Shown piece after piece: positions 48,109 through 57,538 of a DNA stretch of 64,000 bases. The stretch's first letter is position 1; the number at the start of each line of letters is the position of its first letter. This DNA is from Candidatus Melainabacteria bacterium (lineage in GTDB: Bacteria > Cyanobacteriota > Vampirovibrionia > Obscuribacterales > Obscuribacteraceae), in contig JACRFZ010000096.1 of assembly GCA_016212515.1 (NCBI GenBank), positions 1 to 64,000 on the forward strand, given 5' to 3'. A program made the position numbers and the translations under genes. The notes below the pieces were generated by a model. The model was not told where the DNA came from and searched no databases. It saw only the letters and a program-made list of their open reading frames with translations.

Positions 48109-48200
48109 AAGCTAAAGCAAGACTACTCCTCTTTGCCGTTAAAATCAAGCCGTGGTTTTTAAAAGATTCATGAGAGAAGCGAGAGTCTATATCGTTGGCA

Positions 48201-48215
48201 TGATTCTCAATTGAG
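48201..48215. promoter_or_regulatory. Second Fur-like site
   Basis: TGATTCTCAATTGAG contains the perfect 10-bp palindrome CTCAATTGAG (48206-48215) and repeats the TTCTCAA half-site of the box at 48090-48108, 110 bp away. Confidence 0.35.
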
Positions 48216-48337
48216 TTCTATTGTTAAAACTAAGTCGCAATAATTGTTTGTGCTTCAGGCCTGTCTGCTCTGCCTGAAGGGCAGTCATAAGTTGTATGAT
48301 CATGAGCCTGTTTAGCCCGGTTTTCTGCGAGGTGTTT

Positions 48338-49516
48338 ATGCAATCTCAGGCGATAAAGTTTGCTTCTGCCAGAGCTAATCTCTTTCAGGAATCGGTGATT
48401 CGCGAAATGTCGAGATTGGCGGCGCAACATAAGGCTGTCAATTTGGCGCAAGGTTTGCCGGATTTTCCCTGTCCGCCGGAGTTAAAGGAAGCGGTAACGA
48501 GAGCCACTCTCGATAATGTCAATCAGTATGCGATTACCTGGGGGGATAAGCTTCTTCGACAGGCAATCGCCGAGAAGGCCCAGCGTTTTAATAGCATCAA
48601 ATCTGACCCGGAAACAGATATTACAGTCTGTTGTGGAGCTACGGAAGCCATGGTTGCCACCATGATGGCGTTAGTAGATCCACTTGAGGAAGTAATCGTA
48701 TTCGAACCCTTCTATGAGAACTATGGTCCGGACGCCATTCTCTCTGGTGCTGTACCGCGCTATGTGCGTATGAATCCTCCTGATTGGAGTTTCGACGAGC
48801 ATGAACTGGCCCGGGCTTTCAACGACAAAACCAGAGCGATTATCATAAATACCCCCCATAATCCCACCGGCAAGGTTTTCAGTCGGGAAGAATTGAATGT
48901 CATAGCCGGTCTCTGTCAGAAATGGGGAGTTCTGGCGCTGACTGATGAAATCTACGAGCACATTCTCTATGACGGCAGGGAGCACATTTCCATCGCCTCC
49001 TTACCTGGAATGGAGGATCTGTCGGTGACGATCAATTCGCTTTCCAAAACTTACAGCGTGACCGGCTGGCGCGTGGGTTGGGCCATAGCCAGACCGGAAT
49101 TGACCCTGCCCATTCGGAAGGTGCATGACTTTCTCACGGTCGGTGCTCCAGCGCCTTTGCAGAGAGCTGGAGTGACGGCGGTAAATATGCCTCAGTCTTA
49201 TTATGATGAACTCAGGCGTGAATACGAAGAGAGACGTCGGTACATGCTAGAGACCCTCGAGCAGATCGGGATTGAATATTACATGCCTCAGGGGGCTTAT
49301 TATGCCTTCTGCGATATCTCTAAGTTCGGTCATAAGAACGATCTGGCTTTCACAAAATACCTGGTTAAGGATATTGGTGTGGCTGTGGTCCCGGGTGGCA
49401 GTTTCTTTGGAGCCGACAATCCACTTAAGCATAAGTATGTGCGCTTCTGTTTCTCCAGGCAGGATGAAACACTTAAAGCCGCTCGGGCACGCTTGCAGGC
49501 TCTGAAGCCTCTCTGA
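48338..49516 (+). CDS. Class I/II PLP-dependent aminotransferase
   Basis: ATG 48338 (GAGGTG upstream) starts MQSQAIKFASARANLFQESVIREM; upstream in-frame starts add 14 unconserved residues. The 392-aa enzyme has AVNLAQGLPDFPCPPELKEAV, a G-A-T-E-A motif for the phosphate, NTPHNPTGKVFSREEL, and DEIYEHILYDG. The PLP lysine is in NSLSKTYSVTGWRVGWAI, and the substrate-binding arginine in KYVRFCFSR. The N-terminal AQGLPDFPCP pattern is shared with kynurenine/methionine-type aminotransferases (YbdL, KAT). Substrate not determined. Confidence 0.92.
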   Translation: MQSQAIKFASARANLFQESVIREMSRLAAQHKAVNLAQGLPDFPCPPELKEAVTRATLDNVNQYAITWGDKLLRQAIAEKAQRFNSIKSDPETDITVCCGATEAMVATMMALVDPLEEVIVFEPFYENYGPDAILSGAVPRYVRMNPPDWSFDEHELARAFNDKTRAIIINTPHNPTGKVFSREELNVIAGLCQKWGVLALTDEIYEHILYDGREHISIASLPGMEDLSVTINSLSKTYSVTGWRVGWAIARPELTLPIRKVHDFLTVGAPAPLQRAGVTAVNMPQSYYDELRREYEERRRYMLETLEQIGIEYYMPQGAYYAFCDISKFGHKNDLAFTKYLVKDIGVAVVPGGSFFGADNPLKHKYVRFCFSRQDETLKAARARLQALKPL

Positions 49517-49536
49517 GGAAACGGTTTCAGTTGTTT

Positions 49537-50976
49537 CTACCTGGACTTTCCGGCCAGTCGCTTGCAGCGTTCCAGATAGAGCTTGTGTTCTGGTACCGCC
49601 GGCAGTGTGTCGTAGAGGCTTTGCCAGCAACGGGTGGCTAGCTCATAATCTTTTAGTTTTTCCAGGCGGCGACCGATGATAAAAAGGGTACTGGCATTTT
49701 TTGCCGGTTCCTCCAGAAGGGTACTCATCCAGAGTTTGTATTGGGCTAAGGCCTGCTCTTTGCTCTTGCTTTCCGTCAGAATGCTCAGATCTTTAAGTCG
49801 ATCGCTCGCCGCGCCTCTCTTTCTGGCTTGTTCAAGAAATCCTTTGGCCTGGTCGCTTTTGTTTGCTTCCAGGGCAATGGATGCCGCCAGGAGCAAGCAG
49901 TCGGTGTCTTGAGCGTTAAGGGCAAGGGCTCGTTCTATGGCTTCATATGCTTTTCCTTTGGTCTCAAGTTCCAGGTGGGTTAAGGCCAGCAAGTAGTTGA
50001 TATCCAGCGGCGTGACAATCCAGTCGTCGAAATAGACGTGGTTGCCTCTGTGCTTACCGGTTTCTGCCGTAAACTTTTTTGCAATCAGCATGCGTCCGCT
50101 TTTCAGTATCTTTTCGTAATCACTGATAGCTGCTGAAGCGGCGCCGTCCAGTCTTTTGGCTTCGGCGTGGAAATAGAGAAGAGTGGCGTTGCCCGGCTCT
50201 CGCTTTAGTAGAATTTCCAGTTCGGTTGCTGCCGGTTTGTACCTGCCAAGATTCAGTAAGATTACGGCTTTTGTAAAACGCGGCGAGGCCCGCTCCGGGT
50301 ATTGCGCCGCCACCAGAGAGGCCACTTGTAGGGCTTCCTTCAGTTTGAGCTGGTCTCTCAGTTCAAGTGCCTCAGTCAGTCGGCGAAGCCCACCGTACTT
50401 CTTCTCCAGGTACTGTTGTTTTGCTTCATTGCAGGCCGTTCGATGCTTGCTGGCAGTAAGAAGGTTGGCGGCATCACTTCCTTCGTCATTATATTGAGGC
50501 TCAATTTTATTCACCTCCAGGCACTTCTCAAGATCGGCCATGGCCGGCTTGAGATTGTTGCTCAGAAGTGCAATGAAGGCTCTGCGGCTGAGGGCTTCCC
50601 GGCATTGCGGCGCTGCCTTCAAGGCTTTTTCCAGATAGTTCTTGGCTGTACCGGGTTGCTTCAGTTCAAAATAGGCTGAGGCTAGATCTGTGAGCAGGGG
50701 GGCTGAATCCGGTGCTTCTTTCAGCGCTAGTTTAAGATAATGCAGTTGTTTGCTTGGCTCATGCAAGTCCACAAATTTCCCGGCCTGGGCATAGTTGCCG
50801 AGCGCGTTCATGGAAGAAATGTCATCAACTCTTGCCTGGGCAGCACCGTTGCTACTTAGGGTGGCGAGAAGCAGCAGCAGCACCGAGCCCCCGCGCCTGG
50901 TTCTGATAAGGCTGCTTGCCTTGTTCCGCCACCGCTTGCATTCCCTGTTGCCGATAGAGAGTCTGTCCTTGCTCAA
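49537..50976 (-). CDS. Secreted TPR-repeat protein
   Basis: The 479-aa protein starts at TTG, overlapping the upstream kinase stop as TTGA. A signal-like segment (residues ~30-48, [19 protein letters not shown]) is followed by TPR-type helices from ~70 to the end ([36 protein letters not shown] and similar). The translational overlap suggests it acts with the histidine kinase, perhaps as a periplasmic partner; that is inference. Confidence 0.75.
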   Translation of the reverse strand: MSKDRLSIGNRECKRWRNKASSLIRTRRGGSVLLLLLATLSSNGAAQARVDDISSMNALGNYAQAGKFVDLHEPSKQLHYLKLALKEAPDSAPLLTDLASAYFELKQPGTAKNYLEKALKAAPQCREALSRRAFIALLSNNLKPAMADLEKCLEVNKIEPQYNDEGSDAANLLTASKHRTACNEAKQQYLEKKYGGLRRLTEALELRDQLKLKEALQVASLVAAQYPERASPRFTKAVILLNLGRYKPAATELEILLKREPGNATLLYFHAEAKRLDGAASAAISDYEKILKSGRMLIAKKFTAETGKHRGNHVYFDDWIVTPLDINYLLALTHLELETKGKAYEAIERALALNAQDTDCLLLAASIALEANKSDQAKGFLEQARKRGAASDRLKDLSILTESKSKEQALAQYKLWMSTLLEEPAKNASTLFIIGRRLEKLKDYELATRCWQSLYDTLPAVPEHKLYLERCKRLAGKSR

Positions 50977-52484
50977 CGTTTTCCCGGCTCCAGTTTCGGC
51001 AGGCTGAACCAGAATGTCGAACCTTTGCCTTCCAGACTGTGCACCCCTATTTCACCGCCATGGGCCTCCACCAGGGCTTTGCAAATAGAAAGGCCAAGCC
51101 CACTTCCAGCCAGTTTATCAGCGGTGCTGAGTCGACTATCGCCTTGTCCTTGTCTTATTGCCTTGCGCGGCATGTCATCTTCACTGATCTGTTCAAAGCG
51201 ATCGAAGATGCTTTCTAGAAATTCTTCCTTTATTCCCACACCGGTATCACTGACGGAGACAATATAGCTATCCTCGGTTTCTTCACTTTTCAGTGTAATC
51301 TTGCCCCATTTCGGTGTGAACTTAATGGCGTTGCTCAAGAGGTTTTGCACTACCTGACTCATCCGCTCAAGATCTACTTCCACTTCATAGTCCTGACAGC
51401 GAAAGCTAAGTTCGATTTGCTTTTCATCGGCCAGTTGCTTCAAGGCTTCCACTGCCGGATAGACCACGGACAAAAGACCCACCCTAGTCCTATGCAGTTG
51501 AAAGAGTCCTGCTTCCAGTTTCTCCGTATCGAGCAACTGATTGATCAAATTGAGCAGCCTTTGAATGCTCTTTTCGGCACTGTTGATGCGCTCCTGCCCG
51601 ACGGCGTTGAGATTGCCGTAAGCACCGGTTTGAACCATGGCCAGGGTGATATTGATTGCCGCCAGCGGGCTGCGCAAATCGTGGGAAATCATAGAAGTAA
51701 ATTGTTCCCTTCTGGCCCCGGCTTCCTGCACAGCCCTGGCCATATCCTGAAATTCCCTCTCCAACTCGTAAATTTCGTCCTGCCCGCCACCTTTTGCTTT
51801 TACAGCGGGAAGCTTGCGATTGGTTTTGAAATACTTGGTGTCTTCGGTTATTTTGAGAATGCGTCTGGCAATACTGCCGAAGAAAAACCAGACCATAACC
51901 AGGCTTATTAGCAAACTGCCTATACCGTTTGCCGCCATCCATTGCCAGATATTCTCCAGACTGATGGGGTTCTCCGCGTGGGTGAGGGTTTTCACCCGGT
52001 TTGATAAGCGATCGCAGTCTCTGATGAATTGAACTATCTGGGGCTCCAGTTGATTGCGCATGTCCAGATTGCTGGAGAAAATCGTATTGCCGCCCAGGCT
52101 GTCGCCCGGCCTCAACTGGTAAGACAATTGGGCCGCTAACTTGTCGCTGCGGGCTTTCAGCGCTGCTATGTCGGCTTTCAACTCGGGCAGGGCTTCGGCA
52201 CTGCCGGCCAGAGCTTTTGCCTGCTGCTCCATGGCTTGGAGTGTATCTTTGAAACGTTTCTCTTCGCTGGGACTTTCGTGATAGCGCGAGACAATCAGGT
52301 AAATTGCCGCGTCAGCCATCGAGCGAGACCAGTTGGTCAGAAGCGAGATCATGTCCCGCCCCTGCCCGGCCAGTTGCCGCTCTTTCTCCAGAGTGTTCAA
52401 CTGCCAGGCCAGAGTGGCAATCAAGGAAAGTTCAAACAGTAAGGGAATGAGGGCCAGTGCTATGCCTTTGTGGACAAGTTTCAT
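50973..52484 (-). CDS. Sensor histidine kinase
   Basis: The 503-aa membrane kinase has two spans (residues ~7-28 and ~190-208). A ~160-residue periplasmic sensor of helical type ([27 protein letters not shown]) lies between them. A HAMP-like linker and the HisKA domain with H in [13 protein letters not shown] come next. The ATPase domain has [17 protein letters not shown] and [18 protein letters not shown]. Between the last two, ~25 polar residues ([21 protein letters not shown]) form an unusual insertion. No response regulator is adjacent. A TPR gene overlaps its end. Confidence 0.92.
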   Translation of the reverse strand: MKLVHKGIALALIPLLFELSLIATLAWQLNTLEKERQLAGQGRDMISLLTNWSRSMADAAIYLIVSRYHESPSEEKRFKDTLQAMEQQAKALAGSAEALPELKADIAALKARSDKLAAQLSYQLRPGDSLGGNTIFSSNLDMRNQLEPQIVQFIRDCDRLSNRVKTLTHAENPISLENIWQWMAANGIGSLLISLVMVWFFFGSIARRILKITEDTKYFKTNRKLPAVKAKGGGQDEIYELEREFQDMARAVQEAGARREQFTSMISHDLRSPLAAINITLAMVQTGAYGNLNAVGQERINSAEKSIQRLLNLINQLLDTEKLEAGLFQLHRTRVGLLSVVYPAVEALKQLADEKQIELSFRCQDYEVEVDLERMSQVVQNLLSNAIKFTPKWGKITLKSEETEDSYIVSVSDTGVGIKEEFLESIFDRFEQISEDDMPRKAIRQGQGDSRLSTADKLAGSGLGLSICKALVEAHGGEIGVHSLEGKGSTFWFSLPKLEPGKR

Positions 52485-52556
52485 CTTCTTGACCTTTTAG
52501 TAATTGCATACTTTCTGACACTCGTGCCGCTTGAGAGAATCGGCAGTGTCGTTTGC

Positions 52557-52880
52557 TCAGTTGGGATCAAAAAGTGCTTTGGCTAAAAGCCCCAGTGAGC
52601 CGATACAACACAGGAGCATCAGACCTGCCGGCATTAGCTTTTTGGTTTTGACATAGCGAATTATGAAAACCACGGTCAGGAGCCCGGATACCACAAGGGC
52701 TCCCATCAGTCCCTGTCTGATTTCACTGAGGGAAATTGCGAAACAGGCAGCCAGGGCTATGCCGCTTATGACTCCGGAGATAAGGGAAGCTTTGCTCTTG
52801 GCCTTGACAAAGCCCATGATGCCGCCGGCAAAGACGATGATTGCCAGGGCGAGGACGGATATTTTTGCGACTTCCAGCAC
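52557..52880 (-). CDS. TMEM14-family membrane protein
   Basis: The 107-aa protein has four hydrophobic helices. The TMEM14 pattern is seen in IIVFAGGIMGFVKAKSKASLISGVISGIALAAC (G-x2-G-x3-A-x-S-x2-S-L), then GALVVSGLLTVVFIIRYVKTKKLMPAGLMLLCCIGS (RxxKTxKxMPAGL). In plants the FAX1 member exports fatty acids from plastids, and in animals TMEM14C moves porphyrins. Cyanobacterial homologues exist, so its presence agrees with a cyanobacterial-side lineage. The role here is unknown. Confidence 0.82.
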   Translation of the reverse strand: MLEVAKISVLALAIIVFAGGIMGFVKAKSKASLISGVISGIALAACFAISLSEIRQGLMGALVVSGLLTVVFIIRYVKTKKLMPAGLMLLCCIGSLGLLAKALFDPN

Positions 52881-52974
52881 TTACTTTACCTTCTTATCGC
52901 CAGGTCTGCCTGCAATCGGGCATCTTTCACCACCTGGCTCTGTTTAGCTTACGAGCGAACTCGCTTATTCTACT

Positions 52975-53382
52975 TTATTTGCCGCCGGCTGCTACAAGTT
53001 CCAGTCGGAGGGCGCGAATGGGCCCGGCACTGTCCGAACCTTCGCGGAAGGCTGTCCAGGTGCCACGAGTGTCTATGTGTCCCGGCAGTTCCGCCTTGAT
53101 CCACCAGACCCCCAGAAGGGACTGCCCGTCTTCGCTCATGGCGCCCCGGTATTCAATGGTCTCCAGGCGGGCGTTGCGATACTTCTTGGTGAAACTGATG
53201 GTGGGATAGACGAAGGTGCCTGAAACAAAGGCTTCGCCCAGGGCGCAATCATCCAGCATGCTGCCTTCAATATAGCCGCGACTCTCCAGAAATACAGCCT
53301 CGAAGGTGGCGCCTTCCGTCTCGTCTTCATAACCGTACTTGCCGAACCAGTTGCCGGCAATGCTATGGGAAACTTCGCTCAT
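52975..53382 (-). CDS. Hypothetical beta-rich protein coupled to phosphoesterase
   Basis: The 135-aa product has no signal or membrane span. It is rich in strands (AGNWFGKYGYEDE, FEAVFLESRGYIEGSMLDD, ISFTKKYRNARLETIEYRGAM, WWIKAELPGHIDTRGTWTAFRE), in a lipocalin/calycin-like alternation. Family unknown. Its ATG overlaps the upstream phosphoesterase stop by 4 nt (ATGA), so it is translated with it. Confidence 0.6.
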   Translation of the reverse strand: MSEVSHSIAGNWFGKYGYEDETEGATFEAVFLESRGYIEGSMLDDCALGEAFVSGTFVYPTISFTKKYRNARLETIEYRGAMSEDGQSLLGVWWIKAELPGHIDTRGTWTAFREGSDSAGPIRALRLELVAAGGK

Positions 53383-54938
53383 TTGCTCAACTTGAATTGG
53401 TCGATGACTTCGCCCGTGCCGGTTATCTGTTTGACACTTAAGGTATGTTCACCTATTTCCAGGCTGGTAAAGGAATGCTTGTCCGCCATAAAATGCAACA
53501 TGTAGTCGTTGCCGGCTGATGGATGATAGCTCAGGTCCTTCTTGTAGAGATTGGCTCCCCCGGCTCCTGTGACAATATGAATCAAACCTTTCGGGGCGGT
53601 TGTCCGGGCTCCGTCGAAGTCCATGTCCAGTTTCATTGAGCCATCTACTGTACCGTCGGCGTTCATGATCAACTGAGTCTTTCCGGGCAGTGGCGCAAAG
53701 GTGAGTGGACGGGTACGCTCATAGCAATGGGAGTGTCCGCACAGCACCAGATCCACGCCATAGTCCTGCAAGATGTCCGTTATTAGCCGCATGCGCTGCT
53801 CTTTGCCATGGGGGGCATCGATGCTGAAAGCCGGCTGGTGAAAGGTGACGAACTTCCACATGCCGGCCTTCACCGACTTCAAGTCGTTCTTCAACCAGGC
53901 TCTGATCTTCTCATCCGACCAGTTCATGTAATAGTTGCCGTCCAGCACGGTCCAGTGACTGTTGCCGAAATTGAAAGAGAAGTTTGCCATGACCGGAAAG
54001 GCATCCTGGGCGGATTTGGTAAACAATTTCTGGCGGTTGATGTCGCCTTTCAAGGCCGGGGTGTTGCTACTACCGGTAGTGCTGTCAAAACCATTCAGCG
54101 GGGCCTGCCAGAAAATGAAGTAGGCCAGGGCATCAGGGAAGCGATCAAGATCGGTGCCCCGCCCAGAAAGGGCTATGTCATGGTTTCCCAGGACCGGCAC
54201 AAAGGGAATCGAGCGCATCATGGAAGCCCCTTGCTTCTCTTCATCACTGTTGTAGTAAGGGAAGAAATTTGTCAGATATTCGCTGAACAGACCGCGCTGG
54301 TAGGTGATATCTCCGGGTATTACCACCAGGTCCGGGTTTTCCTTCTGGCAGGCTTTGGCCACCTGGCGCTGACCTTCCGAACCGGCGCCGCAATCGCCGA
54401 AAACGGCAATCTTGGTAATTGCCTTGTCGCCCTGAATTTTGCCGCCGCTGGACTTTTTGCTCTTGGCTTTCGGCTCGCCTTGCGCCGCGGCTTGGGCTCG
54501 ATAGACTTTACCGTCGGCCTGAAAAAGAGGCTGGCCCTCTTTCTCAACCACATAAGAAAAACCTTCGCCGTCCTTCAGTTGGGTGAGGCGAGCACTGTAG
54601 CGAAAACAAGGCTTCAAGGTCGGCAGGGTGATCTCCCTGATACTGAGACTTTCCGCCGGTCTGAATTTCTTCTCACCGGCAGTTTTGTAGCTCAACTTTA
54701 TGTCGCCTTTCTCCCGGCAGAACCAGCAAATGGTATAGCCACCCGCTTCATGACCGAGTTGCAAATAGGGTTTGACCAGAAAGGGCTGCCCTGCTTTTGC
54801 CCCGTCCGACAAGGCATCAAAATCAGGCTTGGCTGCACAACCGCTGGCAAATAAGAGGCTGAACAAGAGGCATAGCAAACCCGAAAGCAAAAGACGGCTG
54901 TTCGTGTCTTTTGAGCGGTTTGAATTTTCCATCAGCAT
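53379..54938 (-). CDS. Purple-acid-type metallophosphoesterase lipoprotein
   Basis: The 519-aa product has an N-terminal lipoprotein signal (LLLSGLLCLLFSLLFASGC). An N-terminal Fn3-like domain precedes the catalytic core, as in purple acid phosphatases. Metal-binding motifs are in order: VFGDCGAGS, VVIPGDITYQRG, VPVLGNHDI, VTFHQP and VDLVLCGHSHCYERTRP. It would hydrolyse phosphomonoesters outside the cytoplasmic membrane, helping phosphate acquisition. The start could be ATG 54932. It ends overlapping the 135-aa gene. Confidence 0.88.
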   Translation of the reverse strand: MLMENSNRSKDTNSRLLLSGLLCLLFSLLFASGCAAKPDFDALSDGAKAGQPFLVKPYLQLGHEAGGYTICWFCREKGDIKLSYKTAGEKKFRPAESLSIREITLPTLKPCFRYSARLTQLKDGEGFSYVVEKEGQPLFQADGKVYRAQAAAQGEPKAKSKKSSGGKIQGDKAITKIAVFGDCGAGSEGQRQVAKACQKENPDLVVIPGDITYQRGLFSEYLTNFFPYYNSDEEKQGASMMRSIPFVPVLGNHDIALSGRGTDLDRFPDALAYFIFWQAPLNGFDSTTGSSNTPALKGDINRQKLFTKSAQDAFPVMANFSFNFGNSHWTVLDGNYYMNWSDEKIRAWLKNDLKSVKAGMWKFVTFHQPAFSIDAPHGKEQRMRLITDILQDYGVDLVLCGHSHCYERTRPLTFAPLPGKTQLIMNADGTVDGSMKLDMDFDGARTTAPKGLIHIVTGAGGANLYKKDLSYHPSAGNDYMLHFMADKHSFTSLEIGEHTLSVKQITGTGEVIDQFKLSK

Positions 54939-55015
54939 TGATAAAGACAGCTTTTATAACGGCGGTTTTGACAACGGCAGCTTTGACAACGGCTTCGGAG
55001 GTGAATTTAAAAATT

Positions 55016-55088
<73 letters not shown>

Positions 55089-55330
55089 ATTTTGCTTGCT
55101 GGGGCACTGTTAATTTGGTTAAACAGCAACCCTGACTGGAGCCTCTAAGATGCTCCAAATCATTACTTAAGGGCGCCGGCCCTTTAGCTTGTTCAATATA
55201 CCACAGGAGGTTTTTGCGCTTGCTCAAGTTGCTGAATTTGCATATTTTCGTTTCAAATAACTTGTCAGAAGAACTCTTGCCGGGTCGGACCACGCCACTG
55301 CCGGTATTCGAATCTTCCTCTTGAAAGTTT

Positions 55331-56020
55331 TTATCGAACCCCGCCGGGATAGGAAATTTCACCGGCTTGGGAATAGAAATTGACAATACGGTAGCCCTGC
55401 GCTTCTTTCTTGACCAGGAAGTTAAGCTCCAGGGGCTGGCTCTTAGGTGGGTAGCCGGTATCTTGCAGAACCAGCACGCCGATGGCTCGAATGGGAATGG
55501 AGCCGTCCGGATTGACTGCCAGAGGGGAAACCATCGAAGTCTGAAAGGAGCCGGTGCGTGCCCCTGACTCTACCTGGGCGGCCAGTTCGTCACTCCAGAA
55601 TAGCTGCACAAATGCCTCCGTGGCCGGCGGTTTCATCCAACTCAAAGCTTCTTTGTGGGCGGCTACGGCGGTTGTCTGCTGGTAGTCCATGGCCTTGGTG
55701 AGCCACCATTTGATGAATTCGCAGGCAATACTGGCGGTTTGCTGCGGTGTTTCTGCCGGTGGGGACGGCCCGCCCTGAGCAGGCTGCGGCTGCCCGCCGG
55801 GTCGCTGTCCCTGACCGGCCCCTGCTTGACCCTGGTGCTGGCCAGGCTTCTGCCCGGAATTAGTCGCCTCTTCTTCCTGGTTGGAGACCAATCTGTCTTT
55901 GCCAGGATCTTTATTGGCACCGGTGACAAAGATGCCCAATATGCCGATGATGATCAAACCCAGAAGGAGTTTGTCCCTCAAAACCCTCTCTAAAATGGCT
56001 CGAATTATATCTACCAGCAT
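55331..56020 (-). CDS. Membrane-anchored hypothetical protein
   Basis: The 229-aa protein has one span (residues ~17-33, LLLGLIIIGILGIFVTG). A disordered Gln/Pro/Gly-rich linker (about 45-90) follows. The C-terminal ~130-residue domain (ACEFIKWWLTKAMDYQQTTAVAAHKEALSWM ... LELNFLVKKEAQGYRIVNFYSQ) has an NTF2-/VirB8-like strand-helix pattern. No family is assigned. It lies upstream of tRNA-Phe on the same strand. Confidence 0.6.
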   Translation of the reverse strand: MLVDIIRAILERVLRDKLLLGLIIIGILGIFVTGANKDPGKDRLVSNQEEEATNSGQKPGQHQGQAGAGQGQRPGGQPQPAQGGPSPPAETPQQTASIACEFIKWWLTKAMDYQQTTAVAAHKEALSWMKPPATEAFVQLFWSDELAAQVESGARTGSFQTSMVSPLAVNPDGSIPIRAIGVLVLQDTGYPPKSQPLELNFLVKKEAQGYRIVNFYSQAGEISYPGGVR

Positions 56021-56200
56021 GAATAGTCTCTATGTCCCATCTCTATAAAAGCCCCTGCGGAAGCAAAAATCAACAGGGAAACTGATGATTCCCCCACGAG
56101 TTCTTCTATTATCGCTTGTCAGTAGACCGTCTTTCCGCGCTTTCACATACAATGTTGTTATTGTTGTTGTCGTATTGCTTTATCGAGTGAGGGCATTTCC

Positions 56201-56725
56201 TTGGATAAAAAGCACGTTGCTCCAGACCTGAAGATAGGAACCGATTCCCACGGCGGCAGTGACGGCAATCCGTTAGATAGGAAGATAAACGAGGAAACCA
56301 GCAAAGCAAATATGGCAAACAGCAATTTTGAGTCGGCGGAGGAAGCCGCACCGGAAGTGGATGAGCGGGATTTCCCCCGAGAGATTATTCCCGGTTTTCA
56401 TCAGATCAAGCCGGAAACCACCAACTCGGCGGTCGGTACCTCAGGCGCCGTCTATGCCTCCGGTTTTACGGCGCGCTCCGGTGCCTCTTCTAAGTACGTA
56501 AGCTATACAATCAAATTGCCGTCCGAGCAACTGGCGGCTCTGCAAAACATCTGGTTGGAACTCAAAAAGCTTTACGGTACTCATTCTCCAGATAAAAGCG
56601 GCATGATCCAGCTAGCTATTCAAGATTGGCTCAAGCGCTGGGACGGCCCTGATAAGCAAAAGCTCCTCAACGAGCTTCTGGAAATTCGTGAGGACACCCG
56701 CCGCCGGCAATACAAAAAGGGCTGA
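56201..56725 (+). CDS. Hypothetical protein with RHH-like C-terminus
   Basis: The 174-aa protein starts at TTG (GAGTGAGGGC upstream). The first ~100 residues are polar and disordered. The C-terminal part reads SYTIKLPSEQLAALQNIWLEL, then KSGMIQLAIQDWLKRW: a strand followed by two helices, resembling a ribbon-helix-helix DNA-binding unit. Such proteins are often antitoxins or partition factors; no partner is adjacent. The terminator hairpin overlaps its stop codon. Confidence 0.55.
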   Translation: MDKKHVAPDLKIGTDSHGGSDGNPLDRKINEETSKANMANSNFESAEEAAPEVDERDFPREIIPGFHQIKPETTNSAVGTSGAVYASGFTARSGASSKYVSYTIKLPSEQLAALQNIWLELKKLYGTHSPDKSGMIQLAIQDWLKRWDGPDKQKLLNELLEIREDTRRRQYKKG

Positions 56726-56737
56726 AGCCAGCCCTTT
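56716..56737. terminator. Bidirectional terminator between convergent genes
   Basis: AAAGGGCT (56716-56723), loop GAAGCC, AGCCCTTT (56730-56737) is an 8-bp perfect stem. Reading on the minus strand it is followed by TTTTTG; on the plus strand by CTTAG. It overlaps the stop codon of the plus gene. Confidence 0.7.
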
Positions 56738-56768
56738 CTTAGTGGCGCGTATTTTTGGCAGAACGGTA

Positions 56769-57440
56769 TTAGTGTTTGAGGTGGCGGTAGAGGTAATATC
56801 CGAAGCCGCCCACGCAGACAATCACAATGACCAGGTCGAATTTATGCCAGATGCTGCGGAAAGTTTCCATGTTTTCGCCGAAATAGACGCCCACCCAGGT
56901 AAGGAAGTAACACCAGATCAGGGAGCCTATGAAGGTGAAGATATTGAACATGAGGAAGTGAGCTTTCAATACACCGGCTGGAAAGGATATGAAAGTTCTT
57001 ACCACCGGCAACATACGGCACACGAAAAAGGTCATGTCGCCCCAGCGATCCACCCACTTTTCAGCCAGCTCAAGCTCTTTTTCTTTGAGGAGAAAGTAGC
57101 GGCCGTACTTGGCCAGAAAGGGACGCCCGCCATACATTCCCAGCAAATAGGAGGGGATGGAGCCGATTACGCAACCGATGGCGCCGGCCAGGGCCGCCAG
57201 GTGGAAATTCATTTTGCCCTGTTGCACAAGAATACCGGCCGTGGGCATGATGGCCTCTGAAGGCAGGGGAATGTTGGCCGATTCAATAGCCATCATGATG
57301 ACAACGGCCAGGTAGCCTCCCTGGGCGACTGAATCTTTGATCCACATTAGAATCGGATCGATAAGTTGATGTAGCACTTTGTATATCCCCGCGCCGTCCG
57401 GCGCATACTGAGCAGGTCTTGGGCTCTCATTTTCAGCCAA
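56769..57440 (-). CDS. DedA-family membrane protein
   Basis: The 223-aa protein has about five hydrophobic segments. DedA signatures are visible: ESANIPLPSEAIMPTAGIL, GSIPSYLLGMYGGRPFLAKYGRYF and FFVCRMLPVVRTFISFPAGVLK (F-x-x-R-x-x-P-x-x-R-x-x-x-x-x-x-A-G). DedA/TVP38 proteins are thought to flip lipids such as undecaprenyl phosphate or phosphatidylethanolamine and to affect cell division. The protein is divergent from selB. Confidence 0.9.
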   Translation of the reverse strand: MAENESPRPAQYAPDGAGIYKVLHQLIDPILMWIKDSVAQGGYLAVVIMMAIESANIPLPSEAIMPTAGILVQQGKMNFHLAALAGAIGCVIGSIPSYLLGMYGGRPFLAKYGRYFLLKEKELELAEKWVDRWGDMTFFVCRMLPVVRTFISFPAGVLKAHFLMFNIFTFIGSLIWCYFLTWVGVYFGENMETFRSIWHKFDLVIVIVCVGGFGYYLYRHLKH

Positions 57441-57500
57441 AGCGGCTGGTTCGATAGGTCAAGATCTGGTGATTCTAGCGCTTTAGTGAAACTTTCCCTT

Positions 57501-57531
57501 TAGACAGCTCTTAGCAAGAGGGGAATATAAT
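57501..57531 (+). promoter_or_regulatory. Promoter directly abutting the selB start codon
   Basis: TAGACA (57501-57506), a 19-bp spacer and a consensus TATAAT (57526-57531). The ATG at 57539 would be at or near +1, so the transcript may be leaderless. No properly spaced ribosome site is seen. Confidence 0.5.
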
Positions 57532-57538
57532 CTAAGCT

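Larger units (their letters stand above)
47871..48337. other. Intergenic region between flavodoxin and aminotransferase
   Basis: 467 bp with no convincing gene. It holds the two Fur-like sites and an 8-bp hairpin CTTCAGGC (48253-48260)/GCCTGAAG (48272-48279), with an 11-nt loop, about 58 nt before the aminotransferase start. Confidence 0.6.

Noticed and set aside
54958-54996. Direct repeat TTGACAACGGC twice beside tRNA-Phe as an attachment site
   Set aside because: The copies lie 18 bp apart, outside the tRNA, and no integrase gene is in the window.
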